NCBI GenBank assembly: GCA_965219635.1
Contig: OZ244783.1
Span: 992,001 to 1,056,000 of the forward strand
Direction of reading: 5' to 3'
Source of the DNA: JAPOXR01 sp965219635
GTDB lineage: Bacteria > Pseudomonadota > Alphaproteobacteria > Rhodobacterales > Rhodobacteraceae
Length of the DNA stretch: 64,000 bases
Position numbers and translations under genes: made by a program. Below, one piece after another: positions 1 to 9,094 of this stretch (its first letter is position 1; each line of letters starts with the position of its first letter). A model generated the notes under the pieces. That model was not told where the DNA came from. It saw nothing but the letters and a program-made list of their open reading frames with translations, and made no database searches.

Positions 1-592
1 GGCGGCATATTTCCATCAAGTGGAATGAGTGAATTCTCTATATGACCCCCTTGAAGCGGTCAACAAAGTGAACACCGGGCCTGGTCAATCCCGGCCTGTG
101 CACCCTGAATTGGCAGCAATCTGCCAATCTGCACCAAAAACGTGCAAGTGAGGCATGCAACCAGTGGTAACACTTCCTCATTTGGTGAGTGATGAAGAAG
201 AAGGGCTGGGGTGATTTCTGCAACAGGCAGATGATCAGTCCATCGGGGGCACTCCCGCCGCATGCGGGATCGGGCGAATTGGGTGTTCGAGCCAGTAGGG
301 CAGGTGCGCCCGTGTCAAGATATCCCGCAGGCCTGGAACTGGTGCCATCAAACGCAATCGCAAGCATCGGAACGGCTGGTCAGGATAAGGTTGTTTGAAA
401 CAGGCGTGGACCAGTCTGGCCAATTGCCGGGGACCGCTTGCGAAGCTATTGGGCCTGAGTCCCGGGTTCGACCTGTTGCCTCAATGCTGCTACCATTCAA
501 GCCATTGGCGATGATCCCGGTAGGTAGCTGCCGACGGTGGCATGCATGGAAATGCCGGGCAGGTTCCGCCCGCAAGATCTGGAGGCAAGCGA
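1..592. other. Stretch without a recognisable gene
   Basis: No reading frame here gives a protein I recognise. The open frames on both strands overlap each other and are rich in Arg, Trp, Cys and Pro, as expected of chance frames in GC-rich DNA. No tRNA or clear terminator was seen. The last bases hold the ribosome binding site of the following RidA gene (GGAGG at 581-585). The stretch may contain the eroded end of a gene that begins outside the window. Confidence 0.4.
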
Positions 593-976
593 GTGCACCA
601 ACAAATCAATCCGAAGTCGATATTTCCGCCCTTTGCCCATTATTCGCACGGCATGGTCGCAGAAGGCAGACTGCTGTTCGTGTCAGGCCAACTGGGCGTT
701 CTCCCTGATGGAACTGTGCCTGAATCGACCTACGAACAGGCGGTGGTGTGTTTCAACAACGTGGAACAGATCCTGTTTGAAGCTGGCCTCCAAAAGCGGC
801 ATGTCGCAAGGATTAATGCCTTCGTTACCAGCCGGGAGCATTTGAAGCCCTATATGGAGGCAAGGGACAAGTGGGTTGCGGAACTTGATGCGCCGCCGGC
901 CTCAACGCTTGTGATCGTAAGCGGCTTCGCCCGTCCCGAACTGAAAGTCGAAGTCGAAGTCACCGCATGCGCTTAG
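593..976 (+). CDS. RidA/YjgF/UK114-family protein
   Basis: A 127-residue protein with the full length and pattern of the Rid family (small trimeric enzymes; the RidA branch hydrolyses reactive enamine and imine intermediates released by PLP enzymes). Family marks are the internal LFVSGQLG segment and the C-terminal KVEVEVTA strand. The GTG start at 593 is chosen because GGAGG lies 7 bases upstream and the product then starts like the family; an ATG at 542 would add 17 unrelated residues. The residue aligning with the catalytic Arg105 of E. coli RidA appears to be Ser or Thr (PPASTLVIV), so this may be one of the Rid subfamilies without that activity. It stands alone and is convergent with the next gene. 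Confidence 0.85.
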   Translation: MHQQINPKSIFPPFAHYSHGMVAEGRLLFVSGQLGVLPDGTVPESTYEQAVVCFNNVEQILFEAGLQKRHVARINAFVTSREHLKPYMEARDKWVAELDAPPASTLVIVSGFARPELKVEVEVTACA

Positions 977-991
977 CAAAGGCAATCGGTC

Positions 992-1345
992 TCACTCCTC
1001 TGTCCAAACGGCAAATTCACTCCCGGACGGCTCTGCAAAATGAAAGCGCCTGCCTCCCGGAAAGCTGAAAGGTTCTTTCAGAATGATGCCTCCAGCCTCG
1101 ACCACACGACCAAGCGTCTCTTCAAGCGACTCGCTGTAGAAGACAATCAGCGTGGCGCCCTCTTCCGTGCGACTGGGCCGCTCAGCCAAGTGGAAGCCTC
1201 CATCAATTCCTGCGCCGTCAAACGCCACATATTGCGAGCCGTAGTCGGTAAACTCCCAGCCAAACACTTTCGCAAAGAACGGTTTGGTCTGGTCGAAGTT
1301 CGTGCTGGGAAACTCAACGTAGTCAATCTTCAGATGCGTGGCCAT
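992..1345 (-). CDS. VOC-superfamily (glyoxalase-like) protein
   Basis: A 117-residue single vicinal-oxygen-chelate domain, beginning MATHLKIDYVEFP and carrying an FFAKVFGWEF segment, followed by the strand set ending in FHFAEPSGSEFAVW. This pattern is typical of small VOC proteins of the PhnB/glyoxalase-like type; substrate and metal are unknown. The ATG at 1345 is preceded on the minus strand by AGAGGA, a good ribosome binding site. The same frame stays open upstream to about 1657, but that part has no family similarity I can see. The gene ends 15 bases from the convergent RidA gene, leaving little room for separate terminators. Confidence 0.8.
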   Translation of the reverse strand: MATHLKIDYVEFPSTNFDQTKPFFAKVFGWEFTDYGSQYVAFDGAGIDGGFHLAERPSRTEEGATLIVFYSESLEETLGRVVEAGGIILKEPFSFPGGRRFHFAEPSGSEFAVWTEE

Positions 1346-2448
1346 CTTTAGGTCCTCTAGTTCAAAGCCGGATATCTGGTCTGCCGGAAGGCAGAGCATC
1401 TGCCCCCCACGATCAGGTGTCATAGCGTCCTCGCGGCCAGGATGGGCCAGACGATTCAGCGGTAACATTTCTCCAACCAGTTCGACCAGATCAACTACCT
1501 CGCAAAGGGTCATTGTACCGTGATCCGGGTCGCAGCACCCGAGTCCGGGCAAGACGTGGGACCGGTCGGCAATTGAACGTGTCCGAACAAGTGTGTCGAT
1601 ACGCGTCGTGACGTTGGTAATCGTGCACACGCACACCTGCGTTGCGACTGCCCCCATTTGGTGTTGTATCCCAAGCAGTACCGTTCAGTAGCGGGTGATT
1701 TTGTTCACTCTGGTCCAGTATAATTTTCTGAGGAACACTGGACGAAACCGGTACGGTTCTTCTTTCCCAGCAGCTGATTTCAAGTAGACTGGCAGGAACT
1801 GGCGGACCCTTGTCCGGCGGCAGCTGGCAGCCTATCGCCAGGATCAGACAAGATACGCTAACCCATGAGGCGACTCCGGGGCCGTGCATATGTGTGTCTT
1901 GGCAACGAATTCGGCGCTCGATTTGAATGCGTTCGCTGCCACGTTAAGGTGTTCAGCCATCTGGTATTCGGAATGCTGGTCTGGTTTGGTGACCAGCCTA
2001 TGCAGCTTGCGGTATCCAACTGATGGCTTCCGGTTCAACTGTTCTTTCTTGGATCGCACCAAAGAGGCAGGCAGCCGGTCCGGCTCGGTTCGAATTGGCC
2101 TGAATTCCGGTTCAGACGGCAGTATTCTGAGTTTTGATGAATCCTGTTTCAGCCAGCGGCTGAAGCGCTGCATGGCCGGAAGAACCAAAGTGAAGGCGGG
2201 CGGTTCCCTAGACCGGGGTACACAATTTTGGGTAGCGGCGAAGTCACCTGTACCGGCAGTCCTGACCGTCTGCCGAATGTTCGTGGTCCTGGTCAGAAAA
2301 CTCGACAAGTCCTGCTTTGCAGGTCAAGATGCCTGGCGCGATCCCTTGAATCTGCTTTACGGATCGGGCTGCGAAGGCCGGGCCAAGTCGCTTGGGTCCG
2401 GTCACTAGTTGGTACATCCGAGATCAGGACCGCCAGGGGGAGGTTAAA
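1346..2448. other. About 1.1 kb without a convincing gene
   Basis: Open frames occur on both strands (for example 1844-2308 minus and 1884-2408 plus) but overlap each other and resemble nothing I know. A minus-strand frame starting at 1889 begins with a short hydrophobic stretch ending LAIGC, superficially like a lipoprotein signal, but it has no positive charge at the N-terminus and no sensible continuation. The stretch may hold eroded genes and the promoter of the PPK2 gene. The final bases carry a strong ribosome binding site (GGGGGAGG, 2436-2443). Confidence 0.4.
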
Positions 2449-3219
2449 GTGAACAAGAAGCACTACGAGCGGGAACTGTTCCGCCTGCAACTTGAACTCG
2501 TCAAGCTACAAGGCTGGGTCAAGGCGAAAGGATTAAAAGTCGTTGTCGTGTTCGAGGGCAGGGATGCGGCGGGCAAGGGTGGTGTGATCAAGTGCATACT
2601 CCAGTACCTTAATCCCCGGATAGTGCACACGGTGGCTCTTCCAGCACCGACTGAGCGGGAGAAGACCCAATGGTACTTTCAACGCTATGTGGCGCATCTT
2701 CCCGCCGCAGGCGAAGTCGCCCTGTTCGACCGCAGTTGGTACAACCGGGCAGGTGTCGAGCGTGTCATGGGATTTTGCAGTGAGGAGGAACTGGAAGAGT
2801 TCATGCGGTCATGCCCGCAATTCGAGCGCATGCTTGTCCGCTCAGGCATCATCCTCGTCAAATACTGGTTCTCTGTTTCGGATGAAGAGCAGGAGAAGCG
2901 GTTCCAGAGTAGGCTTAAGGAACCGCACAAGCGCTGGAAACTGTCGCCCATGGATATCGAGTCGAGGGACCGCTGGGTGGAGTATTCCAAGGCCAAGGAC
3001 GAAATGTTCGCCCATACAGATATCAAGCAAGCGCCATGGTACGTTGTTGAGTCAGACAACAAACGCACGGCAAGATTGAACTGCATCCGGCACTTCCTGA
3101 GCCTGATACCGTATGAGGATCTGACGCCTGAACCATTCGAATTGCCTGCTCGCAGGGACGCTACCGGCTATGTGAGGCCGCCTCATTCCGATCAGAATCA
3201 CGTGCCTCAATGGTACTGA
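2449..3219 (+). CDS. ppk2: Polyphosphate kinase 2 (PPK2 family)
   Basis: A 256-residue PPK2, which transfers phosphate between polyphosphate and nucleotides in the cytoplasm. The P-loop is GRDAAGKGG at residues 37-45, the Walker B-like FDRSWYNR is near 93-100, and the lid segment KEPHKRWKLSP lies in the second half. These are the class-defining motifs and the length is right for a single-domain PPK2. The GTG start is set by a GGGGGAGG ribosome binding site 5-6 bases upstream; an upstream in-frame ATG at 2392 would add 19 unrelated residues. Whether it prefers ADP or GDP cannot be read from the sequence. It appears to be transcribed alone. Confidence 0.92.
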   Translation: MNKKHYERELFRLQLELVKLQGWVKAKGLKVVVVFEGRDAAGKGGVIKCILQYLNPRIVHTVALPAPTEREKTQWYFQRYVAHLPAAGEVALFDRSWYNRAGVERVMGFCSEEELEEFMRSCPQFERMLVRSGIILVKYWFSVSDEEQEKRFQSRLKEPHKRWKLSPMDIESRDRWVEYSKAKDEMFAHTDIKQAPWYVVESDNKRTARLNCIRHFLSLIPYEDLTPEPFELPARRDATGYVRPPHSDQNHVPQWY

Positions 3220-3247
3220 TTACGAGGAATGCAAGTGCATCCCCGGT

Positions 3248-4207
3248 TCAGCGCAGAACCTCCGGGTTGACCACCGCCTGAGGAGAAAGTCGCCCGTCCA
3301 GCCCATCAAGAGCGTTCTTGACCGTCTGGATTGCCATGTTGCGGAGGGAATTGTCTGTCAGGGAGGCGCTGTGAGGGCTCAATACGACGCGCGGAACCTG
3401 GAAGAACGGCGAGTCCGGGGGCAAGGGTTCCTGGACGAAGGTGTCAAGGCCAGCTGCGAACAGATGTCCATTGCGTAGCCGTTCGATCAACGCATCTTCA
3501 TCAACAAGTCCGCCTCGGCTGACATTGACGACGATTGCGCCTGGGGGAAGCATGTCGAGTTGGGCTGCTCCTATCAGTCCCCGTGTTTCCGAAGTAAGCG
3601 GCACGTGAATGCTGAGGATGTCGGCGCCCCGCAGGCCATCCTCAAGGCTGTCGATGAAGTCAGGATCACCCGAACCAGAATTCACGGCATAGGGGTCGTG
3701 GACAAGCACCTGCATGCCGAACGCTTGCGCCAACTCTGCGACCCGGCGTCCAATCCTGCCATATCCGATGACCAGCAGCGACTTGCCGTTCAGTTCCTTT
3801 CCGACAAATCCGTTTCGAATTCCGTAATTTCCCCGGCGGAGTTCGGCATCAAATTCGCAACCTGCCCTCGCTGCGGACAGCATCATGTAAATGGCATGCT
3901 CGGCAACTGAGGTAGAGTTGGCGTCACCAGTGATGGCTACGGCTATTCCCCGTTTCGTACAATACTCGATAGGAACATTGTCGTAGCCCACCCCGTGGCG
4001 CGAAATCACACGCAGTTTAGGTGCTGAGTCCAGGATAGACTCCGTCAATTTGCTTATCCGCACCGTGATGGCGTCGGCATCGGCGATTTCCTGCGCAAGC
4101 TGCTCTGGTGGAAGATCATCAATCAAGCGCCAGTTGACGTCCGGCCTGTTGTCGAGCAGGGCATATGCCTCCGGCATCATGTCCTGGATCATCACGATCG
4201 TTGTCAT
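3248..4207 (-). CDS. D-isomer-specific 2-hydroxyacid dehydrogenase
   Basis: A 319-residue NAD-dependent dehydrogenase of the phosphoglycerate dehydrogenase / formate dehydrogenase fold. It shows RHGVGYDNVP near residue 90, the Rossmann signature VIGYGRIGRR, the NVSRGGLVDE segment with a catalytic Arg, and the PHSAS motif carrying the catalytic His. The ATG at 4207 gives a product starting MTTIVMIQDM; the frame is open further upstream but without family similarity. It is the last gene of a minus-strand run behind two Gfo/Idh/MocA genes (gaps of about 50 and 70 bases), so it probably acts on a 2-hydroxy or 2-keto acid made in the same sugar or inositol pathway. The substrate is not determined. 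Confidence 0.85.
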   Translation of the reverse strand: MTTIVMIQDMMPEAYALLDNRPDVNWRLIDDLPPEQLAQEIADADAITVRISKLTESILDSAPKLRVISRHGVGYDNVPIEYCTKRGIAVAITGDANSTSVAEHAIYMMLSAARAGCEFDAELRRGNYGIRNGFVGKELNGKSLLVIGYGRIGRRVAELAQAFGMQVLVHDPYAVNSGSGDPDFIDSLEDGLRGADILSIHVPLTSETRGLIGAAQLDMLPPGAIVVNVSRGGLVDEDALIERLRNGHLFAAGLDTFVQEPLPPDSPFFQVPRVVLSPHSASLTDNSLRNMAIQTVKNALDGLDGRLSPQAVVNPEVLR

Positions 4208-4259
4208 GCTCTGGTCCGTTGATTTCGGGCGAGTTTGCTGCAGGCGGGTTTGGTGAACT

Positions 4260-5378
4260 TCATGCAAATTCCACCCAACTGCCTTGGCGCGAGGATTCAT
4301 GCACCGTCTCAACCAGGCGCTGAATACGAAGCCCGGCTGCAAAGTTGAACGGTTCCTCGGCCTTTGCTGCGATTGCCTCGACGAACCCTTTGATTTCTAT
4401 TGCCTTGAGGTCGTTGTATCCGAGCTGGTGACCGGGGGCGACGCAGAACTCGCCATATGGTTCGTGCTCCGGGCCAGCGACGATCGTCTGGAACCCACTC
4501 TTTGCCCCGCCGCTGCCAGCTTCATACAAGCGCAACTCGTTGAGACGGTTCTGATCAAAGGCAATGGCTCCCTTGCTGCCGTAGATCTCGAATGCGTGTT
4601 GCATCTTCTGGCCGGTAGCAATCCAGTTTGCTTCGATTGTCCCCGTAGCGCCGTTTTCGAAACGCAGGAACGCCCGGCCGATGTCGTCGACCTCTATGGG
4701 GACAATTGAACCGCCGGTGGTCCGCCGGCTCTTTATCGCGGTGTGAGTGAAGCCGCTGACGGCAGTTATCGGCCCGATGAGATACTCAGCGGAAGCCAGT
4801 ATGTGGCTGCCGAGGTCTGCTGTTGCGCCGCCGCCTTCTACATCGTGGCGCCAGGTCCAGGGCGAGTCTTCGTCAGCCATGTAGTCTTCGGCATGAATGC
4901 CACGGAATGAGCGCACTTCTCCTAGATGGCCTTCCTCAATCAGCCGTTTCGCCAAGCTGAACATCGGGTTGGCGAGATAGTTGAAGCCCACCTGCGTCTT
5001 GCTTGCGGCCGCTTCCACGGCAAGGGTCATTTCCGCAGCGGCTGCAACACTGGTTGCCAGCGGTTTCTCACAATAGATGTGCTTTCCGGCTGCTGCACCG
5101 GCCATGGCCATATCCCTGTGCAAGGCATTCGGAGCGGTGATGTCCAGAACATCGATGGTGGGATCTTCTGCCAGTTGTTGCCAGTTTTCCGCATAACGGC
5201 GGAACCCAAAACGGTCCCGTGCCTGTCTGGCCAGTTCCGGAGTCGCATCCGCAATGCAGTCGAGTTCGATGGTGAATGGCAGGTCGAATACTCGGGAGGC
5301 GGTTGCAAACCCGAACATGTGGGTCTTGCCCATGAAGCCGGTCCCAACCAGACCGATCCTGAGAGGCGGCTTTTGCAT
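4260..5378 (-). CDS. Gfo/Idh/MocA-family oxidoreductase
   Basis: A 372-residue NAD(P)-dependent sugar or cyclitol oxidoreductase. The N-terminal Rossmann motif is GLVGTGFMGKTH, the EKP motif of the family appears as YCEKPLA near residue 110, and the C-terminal half has the usual beta-sheet domain with GGGATADLGSHIL. The family oxidises sugars, inositols or their derivatives; this member cannot be assigned a substrate. The start is uncertain: ATG at 5378 is listed, but a GTG 9 bases upstream is equally possible and neither has a strong ribosome binding site. It sits between the inositol-dehydrogenase-like gene and the hydroxyacid dehydrogenase in one apparent operon. Confidence 0.88.
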   Translation of the reverse strand: MQKPPLRIGLVGTGFMGKTHMFGFATASRVFDLPFTIELDCIADATPELARQARDRFGFRRYAENWQQLAEDPTIDVLDITAPNALHRDMAMAGAAAGKHIYCEKPLATSVAAAAEMTLAVEAAASKTQVGFNYLANPMFSLAKRLIEEGHLGEVRSFRGIHAEDYMADEDSPWTWRHDVEGGGATADLGSHILASAEYLIGPITAVSGFTHTAIKSRRTTGGSIVPIEVDDIGRAFLRFENGATGTIEANWIATGQKMQHAFEIYGSKGAIAFDQNRLNELRLYEAGSGGAKSGFQTIVAGPEHEPYGEFCVAPGHQLGYNDLKAIEIKGFVEAIAAKAEEPFNFAAGLRIQRLVETVHESSRQGSWVEFA

Positions 5379-5453
5379 GCGGATCACAATCGTGAAGCGG
5401 CAGCGGATAGCTGGTGGCGGAATGCCGCCACCGTGCTACGCATCAGCCGGGTT

Positions 5454-6473
5454 TCAGCCATCGACTTCGGCAATCCTGACCAGCCGCTCTTCTTTCAAGG
5501 AGAGGTAAGCAGCCTCGGCAATGACCAGCGCCATCCGGCCGTCTTCAAAGTCCACTTCGGGTTCGGAGCCGTTCAGGACGCAATCGGCAAATGAACCGAT
5601 CTCGGCCATGTAGGCCTCGCTGTACCGTTCTATGAAGAAATGATGGTATGGCTGCGCTGCCTCTACCCCATCAGCGTTATAGATCCTTACCGAATACGGG
5701 TTGCGGTTTTCGCTCTGGAGCATTCCGTCGGAACCGAGCGCCTCGACGCGTTGGTCGTAACCGTAATTTGCCACTCTTGAGTTGCTGATGAAGCACTGAA
5801 CGCCACTTGCGGTGCGCATTGTGATCATTGCAGTATCGTGGTCTCCGATCCGGTTCATGAATTCCGGCTCGATCAACCGTCCGCCCGCAGCAAAAACCTC
5901 GACGGGTTCGTCTCCGAGTAGGAAACGCGCCAGATCAAAATCATGAATTGTCATGTCCCGGAAGATGCCGCCCGAGACTTCGCAATATCCTGGCGGAGGC
6001 ATCCCGGGATCACGTGAGGTAATGAAAAGCTGCCGCAACGCTCCGATTTCACCCGTGTGCAACTTGTCGCGAAAGGCCCGGTGTCCAGGGTCGAACCTGC
6101 GGTTGAAACCGAGTTGAATTGGAGTGCCGGACCCTGCAATTTTGTCCCGGCAGCGGTTGACACGGGCGAGTTCCAGGTCGATCGGCTTTTCGCAAAGGAC
6201 AGGCTTAGCCGCAGCGACCGCCTGTTCGATAAACCCGACATGAGTTTCGGTTGCTGTTGCGATGAGGATTGCATCGACATCGCGGCTCTCGAAGATGCCA
6301 TCGGCATCGTCGTATACTTGGACGCCGAGTTCTGAGCCGACTTTTGCGGCGGTTGGCGCGTGGATGTCATGCACAGCCACAAGCCGGGTCTTGGGATGGG
6401 CGGCGATATTGGCGGCGTGCATGGCCCCGATACGGCCGCAGCCCAGAACCGCCATGCCAACAGTGTCTGTCAT
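5454..6473 (-). CDS. iolG: Inositol 2-dehydrogenase-like oxidoreductase (Gfo/Idh/MocA)
   Basis: A 339-residue member of the Gfo/Idh/MocA family closest in pattern to IolG, the first enzyme of myo-inositol breakdown (inositol to scyllo-inosose with NAD). Visible marks are AVLGCGRIGAMHAANIA at the N-terminus, CEKPIDL, the LGFNRRFDP segment, and the DMTIHDFDLARFLLG motif carrying the catalytic Asp and His. The ATG at 6473 is chosen because the preceding in-frame residues are unrelated. No other iol genes (iolB, C, D, E) are in the window, so the true substrate may be another cyclitol or sugar. It heads a three-gene minus-strand operon and is divergent from the next Gfo gene. Confidence 0.8.
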   Translation of the reverse strand: MTDTVGMAVLGCGRIGAMHAANIAAHPKTRLVAVHDIHAPTAAKVGSELGVQVYDDADGIFESRDVDAILIATATETHVGFIEQAVAAAKPVLCEKPIDLELARVNRCRDKIAGSGTPIQLGFNRRFDPGHRAFRDKLHTGEIGALRQLFITSRDPGMPPPGYCEVSGGIFRDMTIHDFDLARFLLGDEPVEVFAAGGRLIEPEFMNRIGDHDTAMITMRTASGVQCFISNSRVANYGYDQRVEALGSDGMLQSENRNPYSVRIYNADGVEAAQPYHHFFIERYSEAYMAEIGSFADCVLNGSEPEVDFEDGRMALVIAEAAYLSLKEERLVRIAEVDG

Positions 6474-6667
6474 TGTATTACCTGTTGCCTTATGGCCTGA
6501 GAGATCGGCCAAGTTGCTATTTCAAGCGGCGGGGATTGTAAATTGTTGGGTATTGAGGCCGCTCATCCGTGCAGGATGCGCCTGTAGCGGTCAACAGGCG
6601 ATTGCAGCGGGGATGAATCGGGGTAACAGGCAGTTGTTGCTCTGCATCAATGCAAAGGATGAATGGC

Positions 6668-7828
6668 ATGGAGCGTTTGCGCTGGGGAATTGTCGGCGGT
6701 GGCGAAGGAAGCCAGATCGGGTTCGTCCATCGTGCCGGAGCTGAACTTGACCGGGAATTCAGTTTAAGGGCGGCGGCATTCGACATCGATCCTGACGCAG
6801 GCAGGCAGTTCGGGACATCACTCGGACTTCCTGACGAACGGTCCTATGGTGCCTGGCAAGACATGCTTGATGAGGAAGCGGCGCGTACCGGCGACCGGTT
6901 GGACCTCGTCACAGTTGCCACGCCGAACATGACCCATTTCGAGATCGCCAGCGCGTTCCTGCAGGCCGGGTTTCATGTGTTTTGCGAAAAACCGCTGACC
7001 ACCACACTTGACGACGCTGAGGAACTGGAGCGCATCTGCCGGGAAACAGGGCGGATTTGCGCAGTCAATTTCGGGTACACCGGATACCCGCTGGTTCGTC
7101 ATATGCGGGCGCTTGTTCAGGAAGGCGCGCTGGGCCGGGTGCGGTTGGTCAAGGCGGAATTCGCCGCCGGTTTCCTTGCGAACGCCGAGAATGACCAGAA
7201 TCCAAGAGTGCGATGGCGCTTCGATCCTGAACTGGCCGGCAACTCGTTTGTCATGGCCGATATGGGTAGCCATGCCATGCACCTCGCCACCTTTGTCACC
7301 GGTCAACGGATCCGGTCGATTTCAGCTGATCTCGCCAATGGAGTTGCGGGACGGAAACTCGAGGATGATGCCTATGCGGCATTCCGGACAAGCGAAGACG
7401 CAATTGGCCGACTTTGGGTCAGTGGACTTGCTACCGGCCGAACCCACGGCCTAACCCTCCAGGTGTTCGGCGAGAAGGGCGGGTTATCTTGGTCTCAGGA
7501 GTGGCCGGAGCAGCTGAGCTTTACGCCCCTGGACGGGCGCAGGCAGACTATAGAGCGCGGGATGGATGGGCTGTCCAATGCGGCGGCCGCCGCTTCGAGG
7601 ATTACCGTAGGCCACCCGGAGGGCATGGTCCTGGCCTTTGGCAATCTCTATCGGGACCTGGCATCTGAAATCCGTGCCCTTAATGCAGGAAAGGCAGGCC
7701 AGCGTAAGCCGTTGTTCCCTGATGTCTCGGACGGTCGGCACATGGTGGAGGTTGTTTGTGCATCGGTTGAATCCAGTGGCAATGCCGGAGCATGGACAAG
7801 CATTGCGTCCGATTTGATGGGCGGATGA
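6668..7828 (+). CDS. Gfo/Idh/MocA-family oxidoreductase
   Basis: A third, distinct member of this family, 386 residues, starting WGIVGGGEGSQIG after the initial MERLR. The CEKPLTTTLDDA motif and the DMGSHAMHLATF catalytic segment are present. It belongs to the subgroup of larger proteins (about 380-390 residues) often found in sugar operons. Three in-frame ATGs occur at 6650, 6659 and 6668; the last is preferred because AAAGGA lies about 8 bases ahead of it. A 12-base palindrome, TGCATCAATGCA (6643-6654), overlaps the upstream candidate starts and could be a regulator site. It is divergent from the IolG-like gene and probably shares control with it. Confidence 0.85.
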   Translation: MERLRWGIVGGGEGSQIGFVHRAGAELDREFSLRAAAFDIDPDAGRQFGTSLGLPDERSYGAWQDMLDEEAARTGDRLDLVTVATPNMTHFEIASAFLQAGFHVFCEKPLTTTLDDAEELERICRETGRICAVNFGYTGYPLVRHMRALVQEGALGRVRLVKAEFAAGFLANAENDQNPRVRWRFDPELAGNSFVMADMGSHAMHLATFVTGQRIRSISADLANGVAGRKLEDDAYAAFRTSEDAIGRLWVSGLATGRTHGLTLQVFGEKGGLSWSQEWPEQLSFTPLDGRRQTIERGMDGLSNAAAAASRITVGHPEGMVLAFGNLYRDLASEIRALNAGKAGQRKPLFPDVSDGRHMVEVVCASVESSGNAGAWTSIASDLMGG

Positions 7829-8210
7829 GTTCCACATTCGCTGCGCGGGAAGTCACCTGGTCATCCTGCCCCGGCAGTCGTGAAGGAAATTGCGTGTCTT
7901 CCTCCTCGCAGGCACCAACTGCAAGACAACGGATCGCTGAACAACTGCCTTGGATTGCAGGTTTCCACGCGCTGGTGGGATGACCGTCTAGCCATCAATT
8001 CTTCCAGGTTCACCCGGTGATGCGCCGGGTCCGGCGCGGCCCTTTGCCGGTGACCGGCTAGATGCCGCCGGATCCTGCATTTACGCGTCCTCGCCGAGTC
8101 CGAGGCAGTTTATGGACGATCATGAGTTCCTGCAGCGGCTGCGACAGCCCGGGCCAGGTGGCTGTGCACCCGATATACGGCCAACCCACCCACAGTCAGT
8201 TGCAATCAAG
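7829..8210. other. Intergenic stretch without a gene
   Basis: About 380 bases between the Gfo/Idh/MocA gene and the GntR operator. No credible open frame on either strand. Around 8013-8029 an inverted repeat CCCGG/CCGGG could form a short hairpin and may end transcription of the upstream gene, but it lacks a T-run. The promoter of the GntR gene should lie in the right-hand end. Confidence 0.45.
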
Positions 8211-8246
8211 TCAAACATATTGACTTCAGAAACATCATATGTTTGA
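8211..8246. promoter_or_regulatory. Perfect inverted repeat in front of the GntR gene, probable operator
   Basis: The arms TCAAACATAT (8211-8220) and ATATGTTTGA (8237-8246) are perfect reverse complements of 10 bases with 16 bases between them. The right arm ends just before the ribosome binding site of the GntR/FadR gene at 8256, the position expected of an autoregulatory site. That the adjacent regulator binds it is inference. No second exact copy was noticed elsewhere in the window. Confidence 0.6.
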
Positions 8247-8255
8247 AGGGGTATC

Positions 8256-8987
8256 ATGAACGAGATGCTGTTCTATGATCTCCGCGAGTCGCCGGGGCTC
8301 GCACACAGCTTGTCCAATCAGATTGCGCGGGAACTGGGACGCCGGATTGTTGCCGGCAACTACAAGCAAGGCATGCTGATTGAAGATGAGGCAGCGCTCG
8401 CAAGGCGCTTCCAGGTCAGTAGGTCTGTGATCCGCGACGCCGTGAAGATCCTAGTAGGCAAGGGATTGCTGACAGTATCGAGGGGCATCGGAACACGCGT
8501 GAGAGAACGCACCCGCTGGGGGCTTCTTGATGATGACGTACTCGCTTGGCACCAATCGGCGCCGCCGAGCCCAGATTTTCTTCGTCAACTCATGGACCTG
8601 CGGTTGATAATCGAACCGAAGGCGGCGCGCTGGGCCGCAGAACGGGGCTCCGAGGATGGCCACCGCGCAATTGAAACGGCCCAACGGCGAATGGAAGACG
8701 AAAAGGGATCCATTGAGGATTTCATCTTCGCCGACGCCAACTTCCACAGGTCGGTGCTGCGGGCAGCGCAGAACGAGCTGCTTATGGCAATGGAGGGGAT
8801 GCTGTTTTCTGCCCTGCTCGGGTCCATCCGGTTGACCAACAGCGATCCGAGGGAAAACGAGACTTCGATCCCCTTCCACCGCGCTGTCATGACCGCCATC
8901 GTTGCCCGGAATGGCGCCGAGGCGGAAGCAACTATGGAAGAGTTGCTTTCCGATGCCCGGCAACGGCTTGGCGAAGCGGTTGAATGA
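8256..8987 (+). CDS. GntR/FadR-family transcriptional regulator
   Basis: A 243-residue regulator with an N-terminal winged helix of GntR type (residues about 15-85, including DEAALARRFQVSRSVIRDAV) and a C-terminal all-helical FCD ligand domain (about 100-240) with the metal-site pattern DLRLIIEP, DANFHRSVL and PFHRAVM. FCD regulators bind small organic or sugar acids and usually repress a nearby operon. Here the ABC importer, aldo/keto reductase, aldehyde dehydrogenase and cycloisomerase-like genes follow on the same strand and are the likely regulon. The ATG at 8256 follows GAAGGGG. A perfect 10-base-arm palindrome lies immediately upstream. Confidence 0.92.
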   Translation: MNEMLFYDLRESPGLAHSLSNQIARELGRRIVAGNYKQGMLIEDEAALARRFQVSRSVIRDAVKILVGKGLLTVSRGIGTRVRERTRWGLLDDDVLAWHQSAPPSPDFLRQLMDLRLIIEPKAARWAAERGSEDGHRAIETAQRRMEDEKGSIEDFIFADANFHRSVLRAAQNELLMAMEGMLFSALLGSIRLTNSDPRENETSIPFHRAVMTAIVARNGAEAEATMEELLSDARQRLGEAVE

Positions 8988-9094
8988 GCGCCCCATGGGT
9001 CGAGAAGAGAATAATGCAGGCGCTGCCGTGGGCATGCGCCGGGAGACATTGGCATGGTGCGGTTCTGACTATTGGTCAGGCCGGCCTTTGAGGG

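Noticed and set aside
1491..1889. Minus-strand frame beginning with a lipoprotein-like LAIGC segment
   Set aside because: No positively charged N-terminus, no ribosome binding site, and the rest of the frame is low-quality sequence overlapping another open frame.
1844..2408. Overlapping long frames on both strands
   Set aside because: They are mutually exclusive, similar to no family I know, and have the composition of chance frames in GC-rich DNA.
4260..7828. A complete myo-inositol catabolic operon
   Set aside because: Only an IolG-like dehydrogenase is recognisable; iolB, iolC, iolD and iolE are not present.
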